Assembly: GCF_021919345.1 (NCBI RefSeq)
Contig: NZ_CP089293.1
Span: 744,001 to 808,000 of the forward strand
Length of the DNA: 64,000 nt
Origin: Paenarthrobacter nicotinovorans
GTDB lineage: Bacteria > Actinomycetota > Actinomycetes > Actinomycetales > Micrococcaceae
Direction of reading: 5' to 3'
Shown here: one piece after another, positions 42,866-51,015 of the stretch
Numbering within the stretch: the first letter of the stretch is position 1
Layout: each line of letters begins with the position of its first letter
Notes under the pieces: model-generated
Told to the model about the DNA's origin: nothing
Seen by the model: the letters and a program-made list of their open reading frames with translations, nothing else
The model's database searches: none
Position numbers and translations under genes: made by a program

Positions 42866-43852
42866 TCACTTCTTCCGGGCGAGGGCGACTGCAAGGATGA
42901 TGATGGCTCCGCGCACTACTTGCTGCTGGCTGCTGTCGAGGCCTGCAAGGATCAGTCCGTTGTTGATCAGGCCGATCAACAGGGCGCCGAAAAGGGTTCC
43001 GATGATGGAGCCGAATCCGCCGAAGAGGCTGGTCCCGCCGAGGATGACCGCAGCGATGGCTGAGAGTTCGTCACCGGCGCCCCACTGGAACCGTCCGGAC
43101 TGGAGGCGGCCGGCGTAGAGCATTCCGGCAACACTGGCAACCATGCCGGAGATCAGCAGCACCTGGAACTTGATGCGCTTTGTATTGATGCCAGTGAATT
43201 CGGAGGCGTTGCGGTTGCCACCCGTTGCCAGGACCTGCCGGCCGAATTTGGTCCGGTTCAGCACGACGGCGCCGATGGCTACGAAGATGCCGCTCCACAC
43301 CACAAGGCCCGGAATGGGTCCGAAGTTCCCGGATCCGAACACCGTGTTGAAGGTGTCGTCCAGGATGGGCTGGGGCGCTGAGGCGGTGATCCACTGCGCG
43401 ACGCCCACGGCAATGCCGAGCATGCCGAGTGTCACGAGGAAGGAAGGGATGCCCAGGAGGCTGACCAGTGCGCCGTTGACCGATCCGACCACGAGGCCCA
43501 CGGCCAGGCCGGCAAGTATGCCAGGGACCAGGCCCCATTGGGACAGGGCCATAGCGGTGCAGACGCTGGAGAGGCCGGCGACGGATCCCACGCTCAGGTC
43601 GATCTCGGCGCAGGCGATGACGTACGTCATGCCCACTGCGATGACGGTGATGGTGGCCGTCTGCCGGAAGATGTTCAGCAGGTTGTTCGGTGACATGAAT
43701 CCCTGGTCGCGCAGCAGGACCGCGAAGATCAGGAAGACGACGACGAAGCCGATGTAAATGACGTAGCGCCGCCAGTCGAGGTCCTTCAGGATGGTGCCGA
43801 CGTTGCGGGGTGCCCCGGTGTCCCGTGGCGCGATGGTGTTTGTCTTGCTCAC
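42866..43852 (-). CDS. Sugar ABC transporter permease, RbsC type
   Basis: Membrane channel of the CUT2-type importer. The 328 residues form about 8-10 helices with ACAEIDLSVGSVAGLSSV and a characteristic NRTKFGRQVLATGGNRNASE cytoplasmic loop. Start GTG 43852 follows the ATPase stop by 3 nt. Works with the ATPase and lipoprotein encoded upstream. Confidence 0.92.
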   Translation of the reverse strand: MSKTNTIAPRDTGAPRNVGTILKDLDWRRYVIYIGFVVVFLIFAVLLRDQGFMSPNNLLNIFRQTATITVIAVGMTYVIACAEIDLSVGSVAGLSSVCTAMALSQWGLVPGILAGLAVGLVVGSVNGALVSLLGIPSFLVTLGMLGIAVGVAQWITASAPQPILDDTFNTVFGSGNFGPIPGLVVWSGIFVAIGAVVLNRTKFGRQVLATGGNRNASEFTGINTKRIKFQVLLISGMVASVAGMLYAGRLQSGRFQWGAGDELSAIAAVILGGTSLFGGFGSIIGTLFGALLIGLINNGLILAGLDSSQQQVVRGAIIILAVALARKK

Positions 43853-43855
43853 TGT

Positions 43856-45364
43856 TCAGACTCCCTGGACTGCAAGTTGTAGATATTCCTCGTCAGCAAT
43901 GTCGCTGCGGGGGATGTCGCGGATGATGGAGCCGTCCTTGAGGACGAGGACGCGGTCGCTGACCGCGAGTAGTTCGGGATACTCGGAGGAGATGACGATG
44001 ATGGCTTTGCCATCGCTTGCCAGTTTGCGGATCATGTCCAGGATTTCGCTCTTGGTGCCAATGTCGACGCCGGCCGTCGGCTCATCGAGGATCAGGATGT
44101 CGGGATCGGTGCCCAGCCACTTGGCGATGACCACCTTTTGTTGGTTGCCGCCCGAGAGCAGCCGCACGGGCCGGTGGGGGTGGGCGACCTTGACTGCGAA
44201 CCTCCTGATCAGCGACGCGGACAACTCGTTGCCCTTGGCGCCATCAAGAAGGGGGCCACGCTGAATGTGCTTCAGGAGCGGCAGCAGCAGGTTGTCCTGG
44301 ACCGAGTGTTCCAGGACGAGGCCTTGGGCCCTGCGATCCTCCGGGACAAGGGCGATACCGGCGTTGATGGCCTGCTGCGGAGATGCCAGGGTAACTTTCC
44401 TGCCCCGGATGAGGACCTGCCCGCTGTCCAGTTTGTCGATGCCGAAAAGTGCCCGCGCGAGTTCTGTCCGCCCGCTGCCCATGAGCCCGGCCAGGCCGAG
44501 GATTTCGCCGGGCCGCAGTGCGAAAGAAACGTCCCGGACCCGTAGGCCCGCGTTCAGCCCGCGCACTTCCAACAGTGGCTCGACGTCGGTGCCCACATCG
44601 TTCCGCGCCCGATAGGAAAGTTGGCCCTCGACCTTCTTGCCCACGATTCCTTCGACGATTTGTTCGGGAGTGACCTCCGTCAGTGGCTCGGTGAAGAGGT
44701 GCCTTCCATCGCGCAGGATGGTGATCCGGTCCGCCAACCTGTACACCTCATCCATGCGGTGGGAGATGTAGATGATGGAGATTCCGCGCTGCTTGAGGCG
44801 GTCGATCAATTCGAAGAGCGCCTCGGACTCGTGCCGGGCCAAACTTGCCGTGGGCTCATCCATGATCAGCACTTGTGCGTTCTGCGCGAGGGCTTTGGCG
44901 ATCTCGGTCAGCTGCCAATAGGCGGTGCCAAGCCGCGAGACCTGGGCGCCGGCGTCGACGTCGACCTCCATCTCGGCGAAGACTTCCTTGGCCCGTCGCA
45001 CCGCGGCGCGGTCATCGATGAGGCCGCCCCGGCCGAGCGGCTCTGCGCCAAGGAAGATGTTCTGGGCAACGGTAAGGCTGGGTACGAGGCTGAATTCCTG
45101 GAAAACCATCCCGATTCCGGCGGACTTCGCATCCTGGATCGAGTTGATGGCGGCCGGTTTGCCGCCAATGAGGATTTCTCCGGCATCCGTCTGGTAGACG
45201 CCCTGGAGGATCTTCATGAGGGTGGACTTGCCGGCCCCGTTGCCCCCGGCCAGTGCGTGGACCTCGCCCTTGCGGACATCGAAGCCGACATCCTTCAGAA
45301 CGGACACGCCGTTGAAGGCCTTGGATATCGAGCGCATCTCGACGACATTGTCTGCGGTGTTCAT
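43856..45364 (-). CDS. Sugar ABC transporter ATPase, RbsA type (two nucleotide-binding domains)
   Basis: Energises the CUT2 importer. The 502 residues hold two ATPase domains: the first with Walker A GGNGAGKST (40-48) and DEPTASLA; the second with degenerate GLMGSGRTEL, LSGGNQQKVVIAKWL and DEPTAGVD. The degenerate second P-loop is normal for RbsA. ATG 45364 with AAAGGGCGGG upstream; the frame open to 45505 covers the hairpin. Spaced 55 nt from the binding-protein stop. Confidence 0.93.
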   Translation of the reverse strand: MNTADNVVEMRSISKAFNGVSVLKDVGFDVRKGEVHALAGGNGAGKSTLMKILQGVYQTDAGEILIGGKPAAINSIQDAKSAGIGMVFQEFSLVPSLTVAQNIFLGAEPLGRGGLIDDRAAVRRAKEVFAEMEVDVDAGAQVSRLGTAYWQLTEIAKALAQNAQVLIMDEPTASLARHESEALFELIDRLKQRGISIIYISHRMDEVYRLADRITILRDGRHLFTEPLTEVTPEQIVEGIVGKKVEGQLSYRARNDVGTDVEPLLEVRGLNAGLRVRDVSFALRPGEILGLAGLMGSGRTELARALFGIDKLDSGQVLIRGRKVTLASPQQAINAGIALVPEDRRAQGLVLEHSVQDNLLLPLLKHIQRGPLLDGAKGNELSASLIRRFAVKVAHPHRPVRLLSGGNQQKVVIAKWLGTDPDILILDEPTAGVDIGTKSEILDMIRKLASDGKAIIVISSEYPELLAVSDRVLVLKDGSIIRDIPRSDIADEEYLQLAVQGV

Positions 45365-45381
45365 TTCCCGCCCTTTCGGCG

Positions 45382-45409
45382 CGGTGCGGGGGCCTGGGCC
45401 CCCGCACCG
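45382..45409 (-). promoter_or_regulatory. Intercistronic hairpin after the sugar-binding protein gene
   Basis: CGGTGCGGGGGCC (45382-45394) pairs with 45397-45409; with a 4-6-nt loop the stem is 11-12 bp. It begins 11 nt after the binding-protein stop and 18 nt before the ATPase start. Probably stabilises the upstream message or attenuates downstream expression. Confidence 0.7.
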
Positions 45410-45419
45410 TAGGATCTGG

Positions 45420-46580
45420 CTACTTCTTGTAGGAGTCCTGGATGTCCTTGGGAGCGTCCTCGTGGTAGACCTGCTTCCAGGCTTCAAGGACGTTCGAGTG
45501 GTCAACAGGGAGGGCGCTCAGGGCCACGTACGGAGGTGCTTGCTTGCCGAGAAGTGCTCCTGCCGCGAGCCGGGCTTCGGTGACACCCTGGTCGAACGGA
45601 ACCTGGGCGCCGAGGCCGACGACGAGTTCGTCCTTGGCCAGGGCGATGGCCACGTTCTTGCCGAGGTCTTCCGTGGCGATTTTCAGGTCCTGCCGGCCGG
45701 CCGCGCGGGCCGCCGCCATGACGCCTTCAGCCGGGACGTCCCACACGGCCCAGATGCCGGCCAGGTCAGGGTACTTGCTGATCATCGCGTTGGCAGCAGC
45801 CTGTGCGTCTCCAGCGAAGTCCGGGCCCGCGATGCCCTTTTCTTCGACGATCTGGATGTCGGGGTATTCCTTGGCGATAGTCTCCTTGAACCCTTCGTGT
45901 CGCTGCTTGGTCACGAAGAAGTCGGCTTGGTGAAACACGAGGCCGATCTTTCCCTTGCCGCCCAGGGCTTTGGCCATCTGGTGAGCGGAGACGACGCCGT
46001 TGCCGTAGTTGTCAGCCGAAACAACTGAAACGTAGTCCGTGCCGGGAGTCAGACCCTGGGGGACGTTGTCCATGAAGACGAGCTTTGTGCCGGCAGCCGC
46101 AGCCTTTTTGTACGCGGAGGCCGTGGCCACCGGGTCCGTGGGGATGGAGACGATGACATCCGGGTCCTGCGTCATGACGGTCTCGATATCCGAAACCTGC
46201 TTGTCCGGCTTGAAATTCGCGTCCGTTGTCGCGATGACCTTGATGCCGAGCTTTTCGAATTCACTCTTGAGGCCGTTGACCTGGGCCGTTGCCCAGTCGT
46301 TGCCGCCGTAGTGCATCACGATTGCGGCCTTGGCGTTGAGTGCCTTGATCTTCTCGATCTCCTCCGGCGTCAGATCTGACACGGATGCCGGGGAGGGGGA
46401 TTCGCCGTTGGGGCCCTTGCTCAGGACCTGGCCCTTGATCTTGTCGAGGGCCTGCTGGGCCTTTTCGGACACGCCGGCGTCGGGTGCGTTCGACGTGCTC
46501 GCCGCCGAGCTGCTGCACGAGGCTACGGAAAGTGACAGGACAGCGGCCAAAGCCACGAGGGGAAGCCTGCGGATCATCAT
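45420..46580 (-). CDS. Sugar ABC transporter substrate-binding lipoprotein, RbsB-like
   Basis: Captures the sugar or cyclitol outside the membrane. The 386 residues have a lipoprotein signal ending LSVASC and a periplasmic-binding-protein type 1 (Peripla_BP_4) fold: VMHYGGNDWATAQVNGL, DVIVSIPTDPVATASAYKKA, VFMDNVPQGL and GIWAVWDVPAEGVMAAARA. Start ATG 46580 follows GGAGAACA; the open frame to 46640 is not supported. First gene of the operon, divergent from lacI-type gene. Confidence 0.93.
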   Translation of the reverse strand: MMIRRLPLVALAAVLSLSVASCSSSAASTSNAPDAGVSEKAQQALDKIKGQVLSKGPNGESPSPASVSDLTPEEIEKIKALNAKAAIVMHYGGNDWATAQVNGLKSEFEKLGIKVIATTDANFKPDKQVSDIETVMTQDPDVIVSIPTDPVATASAYKKAAAAGTKLVFMDNVPQGLTPGTDYVSVVSADNYGNGVVSAHQMAKALGGKGKIGLVFHQADFFVTKQRHEGFKETIAKEYPDIQIVEEKGIAGPDFAGDAQAAANAMISKYPDLAGIWAVWDVPAEGVMAAARAAGRQDLKIATEDLGKNVAIALAKDELVVGLGAQVPFDQGVTEARLAAGALLGKQAPPYVALSALPVDHSNVLEAWKQVYHEDAPKDIQDSYKK

Positions 46581-46738
46581 TGTTCTCCAGTGCTTATGAG
46601 GGGATGTGGTGGTGGAGGGCGGGAACGAGCGCGCCTGCAACCGGTGTTAGGGGGGACGGACCCTTTCCGGCGGAACCGTCGATGGTGGACGCCGAAGAGT
46701 CTGCGGGGGCGGTCCGCTTCATCCTTGGTGAACCCGGA

Positions 46739-46797
46739 CCGTAATCGCTTACGGGTGTTCCGTGAACGTTTACGGAACCGATCGTAAACGTTTACGG
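46739..46797. promoter_or_regulatory. Three tandem LacI-type operators in the divergent promoter
   Basis: The 329-nt gap between the binding-protein and regulator genes contains three dyads. CCGTAATCGCTTACGG (46739-46754), CGTGAACGTTTACG (46761-46774) and the perfect CGTAAACGTTTACG (46783-46796). Their centres are 21-22 bp apart, two helical turns, placing them on one face of the DNA. The central CG and shape fit LacI/GalR proteins. No gene is seen in the rest of the gap. Confidence 0.8.
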
Positions 46798-46909
46798 TGG
46801 AGAGTGTCAAACATCACGCCCCGCCCATTTCGAAGTAACCGGATGGGACGGGCGCACGTAGTATTGGTACGCATCGGCCCGGTTGGACGGTGTGGGGACA
46901 GGAGAGAGC

Positions 46910-47986
46910 GTGTCAGGCATAACGGTTCCACGTGGAGCGAACGGGCAAACAGGAGCCACGTTGCGGCGGAAGCCGACCATCAACGATGTGGCGGAGATTG
47001 CGGGCGTGTCCTTTGGTACTGTCTCCCGCGTCCTGAACAACGCCCCGGACGTGAGTGCGGCCACCCGGGAACGCGTCCTGCAGGCCATAAAGGACATCGG
47101 CTACCGCAGGAACCGGGCAGCCACTGCCCTTGTCACCAACCGGTCAACATCCATCGGGCTGCTCTCTGATGGTTCCCCGCGGTTCGGTCCGGTAGGGACA
47201 CTCATGGCCCTGGAAACCGTTGCACGGAAGAAGGGGTATGCCACAACAGTCATCAGCGTGGATAAACCCTACGACGAGTCCGTGCAGGCGGCCTTGGACA
47301 CTCTGGACGACACCGGCGTTGGGGGCATCATCGTCGTCGCACCCTTGGTCGACATGGCGTCGGCTGTCTGGAATGCCTCCTGCCGGGTACCCGTGGAAAT
47401 GATCGCGGCAGGAGCGTCATCAACTCCGAATGTCTTCACTTACTCGGAAAACCAGGAACTCGGAGCCCGGCTCGCCACCCAGCATCTCATCGACCTCGGC
47501 CACACCGACATCGCGCACTTGGCAGGCTCCATGGACTGGTTTGACGGGCGCGTGCGCAAGCGCGGCTGGGAGGCGGCCCTGGGTGACGCCGGACTTCCGC
47601 CGGGGCTGTGCCTGGAGGGCGATTGGAGTCCCCGATGGGCCTATGAAACCGGCCTCCGCCTTGTCCGGGAGGGAAAGGTTCCCCAAGCTGTTTTTGCAGC
47701 CAGCGACCATACGGCACTCGGACTCATACGGGCCTTGACCGAAAATGGAATCCGTGTCCCGGAGGACGTCAGTGTGGTGGGATTCGACGACATCGAAGGT
47801 TCAGACTATTTCCTGCCCCCGCTGACCACTGTGCGCCAGGACTTCACAGCCCTGGCGCACATGAGCATGGAGGTCCTCCTGGGCGCCATGGAGGGGCGGG
47901 AGGTCGACCGCACCCCGATCGCGCCCACCCTTGTTGTGCGCGAAAGTTCCACGCAGGCAACACGCCATTCAGGAAGAGATACCTAG
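46910..47986 (+). CDS. LacI/GalR-family transcriptional regulator
   Basis: Represses the divergent sugar/cyclitol operon until an inducer binds. The 358 residues have the LacI helix-turn-helix (NDVAEIAGVSFGTVSRVLNN, about 24-43) with hinge region GYRRNRAATAL, then a periplasmic-binding-protein-like sensor ending VVGFDDIEGSDYFLPPLTTV. Start GTG 46910 with GGAGAG 5 nt upstream gives a normal N terminus (about 20 residues before the HTH); an open frame from 46883 is less likely. Three operators lie just upstream. Confidence 0.9.
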   Translation: MSGITVPRGANGQTGATLRRKPTINDVAEIAGVSFGTVSRVLNNAPDVSAATRERVLQAIKDIGYRRNRAATALVTNRSTSIGLLSDGSPRFGPVGTLMALETVARKKGYATTVISVDKPYDESVQAALDTLDDTGVGGIIVVAPLVDMASAVWNASCRVPVEMIAAGASSTPNVFTYSENQELGARLATQHLIDLGHTDIAHLAGSMDWFDGRVRKRGWEAALGDAGLPPGLCLEGDWSPRWAYETGLRLVREGKVPQAVFAASDHTALGLIRALTENGIRVPEDVSVVGFDDIEGSDYFLPPLTTVRQDFTALAHMSMEVLLGAMEGREVDRTPIAPTLVVRESSTQATRHSGRDT

Positions 47987-48008
47987 CCTGCAGGGTCCTG
48001 CGGACAGG

Positions 48009-48228
48009 TCAGCTTGAGCGGACCTTCCGTAGGGACCTGAACACGACGACGGCGCCTGCAACGAGCAGCAGCCAGTGGACGACCCGGCCGTCGCTTCCCG
48101 GGGCCATTTCTCAGGCTGGCGCTCGGGGAAGTCCCAGTGCGCGCCAGTCTCGATGCCTGGCTGTTCGCGGGGGTAGGAGGGGCGGCGGGGTCGAGATCGG
48201 CACCCCGCCCCGGGATCCGGGCCCGCAA
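48009..48228 (-). pseudogene. Possible remnant of a sortase-anchored (LAxTG) surface protein tail
   Basis: The 329-nt gap before phoD has no intact gene. On the minus strand a Pro/Ala/Ser-rich frame contains LARTG (48147-48133). About 45 nt further, in the +1 frame, a tail reads VVHWLLLVAGAVVVF and then basic RSLRKVRSS before TGA at 48009. Joined by one base, these would form a class E-type LAxTG sorting signal, hydrophobic helix and positive tail. Neither frame is long (the upstream frame is closed at 48241). Chance cannot be excluded; a separate 32-codon frame (48107-48009) also covers the tail. Confidence 0.35.
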
Positions 48229-48315
48229 AGTGTGCTCCCTTCAGGACTGGCAACCCACGAAAATCTTCACCCCACCCTCACATTCCGTTCATGACGGCCG
48301 GAAAGGGTGGATGCC

Positions 48316-49980
48316 ATGACCGACTTTTCACGCCGCACCCTCGTCAAGTCCTCCCTCGCCGGCCTTACGCTGGCCGGCCTCACCGTAGGGGCCGCCGGCC
48401 CGGCCGGCGCAGCACCTGCAGCCATCCCGCTGTTCCGCAAGCGACTCACGCTCCCCACGGGCATTGCCACCGGGGACGTCACCACGGATTCGGCCGTCCT
48501 GTGGTCGCGCGCCTCAGGACCCGGACGTCTCACCGCCACCCTCAACGCCATCGACGACGCCGGGGAGCTCCTGCGTGGACGCTACGGGTTCAGCCGAACC
48601 ATTCGTGGACCCCTGGCCACGGAAGCCAGTGACTTCACCGCGAAAATCCACGCCAATGGACTGCCTGCGGGCACCAGGTTCAGGCTGGAGCTGAACTTTG
48701 AGGATGAGAACGGCATGGGCGAAGCCGGGCAAGGCACTTTCAGCACGGCGCCCGGAAACAAGGAACCCAACGACGGCGGCCCCTCGGGCGGCCGCGGGGG
48801 CGGCAGGCCGGCGTCGTCCTCCCAGTCCTTCGTCTGGACCGGCGATACCGCCGGCCAAGGCTGGGGCATCAACGAGGAGATCGGCGGCATGCGCGGTTAC
48901 AAGGCCATGCATGACGTCCGCCCGGACTTCTTCATCCATTCGGGAGATACCATCTACGCCGACGGCCCCATCGCGGAATCAGTAACCGAGAAGGACGGCC
49001 AGGTCTGGCGCAACATCGTCACCGAGGAAGTCTCCAAAGTAGCCGAAACCCTCAAGGAATTCCGGGGCCGGCACCGCTACAACTCCCTCGACGCCAACAT
49101 GCGTTCCTTGTTCGCCGACGTGCCGGTCATCGCGCAGTGGGACGACCACGAAACGCACAACAACTGGTACCCGGGCCAGGTCCTGGACGACGCGCGCTAT
49201 ACCGAACGCAACGCCAACGTCCTCGCCGCGCGCGGGCGGCAGGCGTGGCAGGAGAACATGCCGATCGCGGACTCGGCGGCGCTGTGGCGCCCCGGAACCT
49301 ACGACGCCGGCCAGTACCAGCCCGCACGCATCTACCGCAAGATTCCACGCGGCCCGCAACTGGACATCTTCTGCCTGGACATGCGGACGTACAAGTCGCC
49401 GAACACCGACGGCAAGGAGCCCTACACCACCAACATCCTGGGCCAGGAGCAGGTGGACTGGCTGATCAAGGAAGTCCGGCAGTCCAAGGCCACCTGGAAG
49501 GTCATCGCCGCGGACCTGCCCTTGGGCATCGTGGTGCCTGACGGTCCCGTGAACCAGGAGAGCCTGTCCAACCGGGACAATGGTGCGCCGCTGGGCCGGG
49601 AACTGGAGATCGCCGGGGTTTTGAGCGCCTTCAAGAAGTATGGCGTGAAGAACACGGTGTGGCTCACCGCCGACGTCCACTACTGCGCCGCCCACCATTA
49701 TTCTCCGGAGCGGGCATCCTTCAAGGACTTCCAGCCATTCTGGGAGTTCGTTGCGGGGCCCATCAACGCCGGCTCTTTCGGCCCGAACGACATGGACGGG
49801 ACCTTCGGGCCGGACGTCGTGTTTTCCAAGGCGGGCCGGTTCCCGGGTGAGTCCCCGCGCAACGGGGAGAACCAGTTCTTCGGGCATGTGGAACTCGGTT
49901 CGGATGATTCGTTCACCGTGAGTCTGCGCAACGCCAATGGAGCTGCGGTGTTCTCGAAGGTGCTCAGCCCCGAACGCTGA
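48316..49980 (+). CDS. Secreted PhoD-family alkaline phosphatase/phosphodiesterase
   Basis: Exported metallo-phosphatase releasing phosphate from phosphoesters. The 554 residues start with a Tat signal (SRRTLVKSS at about 5-13, then a hydrophobic stretch to AGAA). The N-terminal Fn3-like PhoD_N domain follows (TGIATGDVTTDSAVLWSRAS), then the metal-site motifs SGDTIYADGP, QWDDHETHNNWYPGQ and TADVHYCAAHHYSPE. A Gly-rich linker (GGPSGGRGGGR) lies between. ATG 48316 is preferred to GTG 48307. No co-regulated genes are visible. Confidence 0.92.
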   Translation: MTDFSRRTLVKSSLAGLTLAGLTVGAAGPAGAAPAAIPLFRKRLTLPTGIATGDVTTDSAVLWSRASGPGRLTATLNAIDDAGELLRGRYGFSRTIRGPLATEASDFTAKIHANGLPAGTRFRLELNFEDENGMGEAGQGTFSTAPGNKEPNDGGPSGGRGGGRPASSSQSFVWTGDTAGQGWGINEEIGGMRGYKAMHDVRPDFFIHSGDTIYADGPIAESVTEKDGQVWRNIVTEEVSKVAETLKEFRGRHRYNSLDANMRSLFADVPVIAQWDDHETHNNWYPGQVLDDARYTERNANVLAARGRQAWQENMPIADSAALWRPGTYDAGQYQPARIYRKIPRGPQLDIFCLDMRTYKSPNTDGKEPYTTNILGQEQVDWLIKEVRQSKATWKVIAADLPLGIVVPDGPVNQESLSNRDNGAPLGRELEIAGVLSAFKKYGVKNTVWLTADVHYCAAHHYSPERASFKDFQPFWEFVAGPINAGSFGPNDMDGTFGPDVVFSKAGRFPGESPRNGENQFFGHVELGSDDSFTVSLRNANGAAVFSKVLSPER

Positions 49981-50058
49981 CCGTCGCCGCGCTCCGCCGC
50001 TCCGGGAGTCCGTGGTCAAATTGACCCGTACCCATGAACCGGAGCGGACGGAGCGCGC

Positions 50059-51015
50059 ATGGTGCTGTTTGACCCCCTGGAACGGCAGATCGTTGCCGCC
50101 TTGCAGTTGGACCCCCGCTGCCCCTGGCGCAAGATGGCCGCGGTGCTCGGGGAAGCCGAGCGGACAGTGGCGCGCCGTGGATCGCAGCTGCTGGAATCCG
50201 GTGCGGTGGCCGTCGTCGGGATTCGCCCCAGGCCCGCTGTAGTGCTGGTGCAGATGCGATGCATGCCTGGAACGGTCCGTGCCGCCGCTCAGGCCTTGTC
50301 GCAGCGCAATGACACTACGTTCGTCTACACCACCACGGGAACCGGCGACTGTGTGGCCGAGATCCTCACTGAACCGTCCCGTATGGGCACCGTCCTGTCC
50401 GATGAGTTGCCGTCCACTATTGGTTTACGCGATTCCACCAGCTATCCCGTTCTTCGGTACTTCCGCACTATCCGAGGTTGGCGGCCTGAGATCCTCACCG
50501 CTGACCGGGTAGAGGCATTCCGTTCAGCCCTGACCCCTGATTCGGGCGTCCTGGTTCCGCGGCAGGAGCTCAGCCGCCAGGACAACGAGCTCATCGATGC
50601 GCTGTGCGCCGACGGCCGGATGAGTTTCGAAGCGCTGGGGCGCCGGGTTGGTGTTTCCGAGGCTACGGCGCGTCGGCGCAGCGAATGGCTGCTGACCAAC
50701 AACCAGGTCCACTTGCGGGCGATCGTTGAGCCTGCCGCTTTCGGTCTTGGTGTCGAGGCCCTGCTGTGGATCCGGGCGTCGCCGCACAAGGTCGAGCCGG
50801 TGGGAAAGAGCCTCGCGGAGCTCCCCACTGTCCGCTATGCTGCGGCAATTGCCGGCGACTATCAGATCATGGCCGACGTCACTGTGGAGGACATGTCGTC
50901 CCTCTATCGCTTCATCACCGATTCGGAATGGGCCCGGAACGCCGCTGGCGTGGACGTTTCCATCCTGCTCGATGCCCGCAAGCGCGGTGGTCGGCTCATG
51001 CGCTCACCGTCGTAA
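50059..51015 (+). CDS. Lrp/AsnC-family regulator with duplicated HTH-ligand modules
   Basis: DNA-binding regulator, probably of the amidase/amidohydrolase cluster. The 318 residues are about double the usual Lrp length: two copies of HTH plus RAM-type domain. HTH 1 at about 5-50 (ERQIVAALQLDPRCPWRKMA), HTH 2 at about 170-215 (DNELIDALCADGRMSFEALG, VSEATARRRSEWL). Duplicated Lrp proteins occur in actinobacteria. It converges with the amidase, the two 3' ends overlapping by 20 nt, and precedes the cluster of membrane proteins. Confidence 0.88.
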   Translation: MVLFDPLERQIVAALQLDPRCPWRKMAAVLGEAERTVARRGSQLLESGAVAVVGIRPRPAVVLVQMRCMPGTVRAAAQALSQRNDTTFVYTTTGTGDCVAEILTEPSRMGTVLSDELPSTIGLRDSTSYPVLRYFRTIRGWRPEILTADRVEAFRSALTPDSGVLVPRQELSRQDNELIDALCADGRMSFEALGRRVGVSEATARRRSEWLLTNNQVHLRAIVEPAAFGLGVEALLWIRASPHKVEPVGKSLAELPTVRYAAAIAGDYQIMADVTVEDMSSLYRFITDSEWARNAAGVDVSILLDARKRGGRLMRSPS

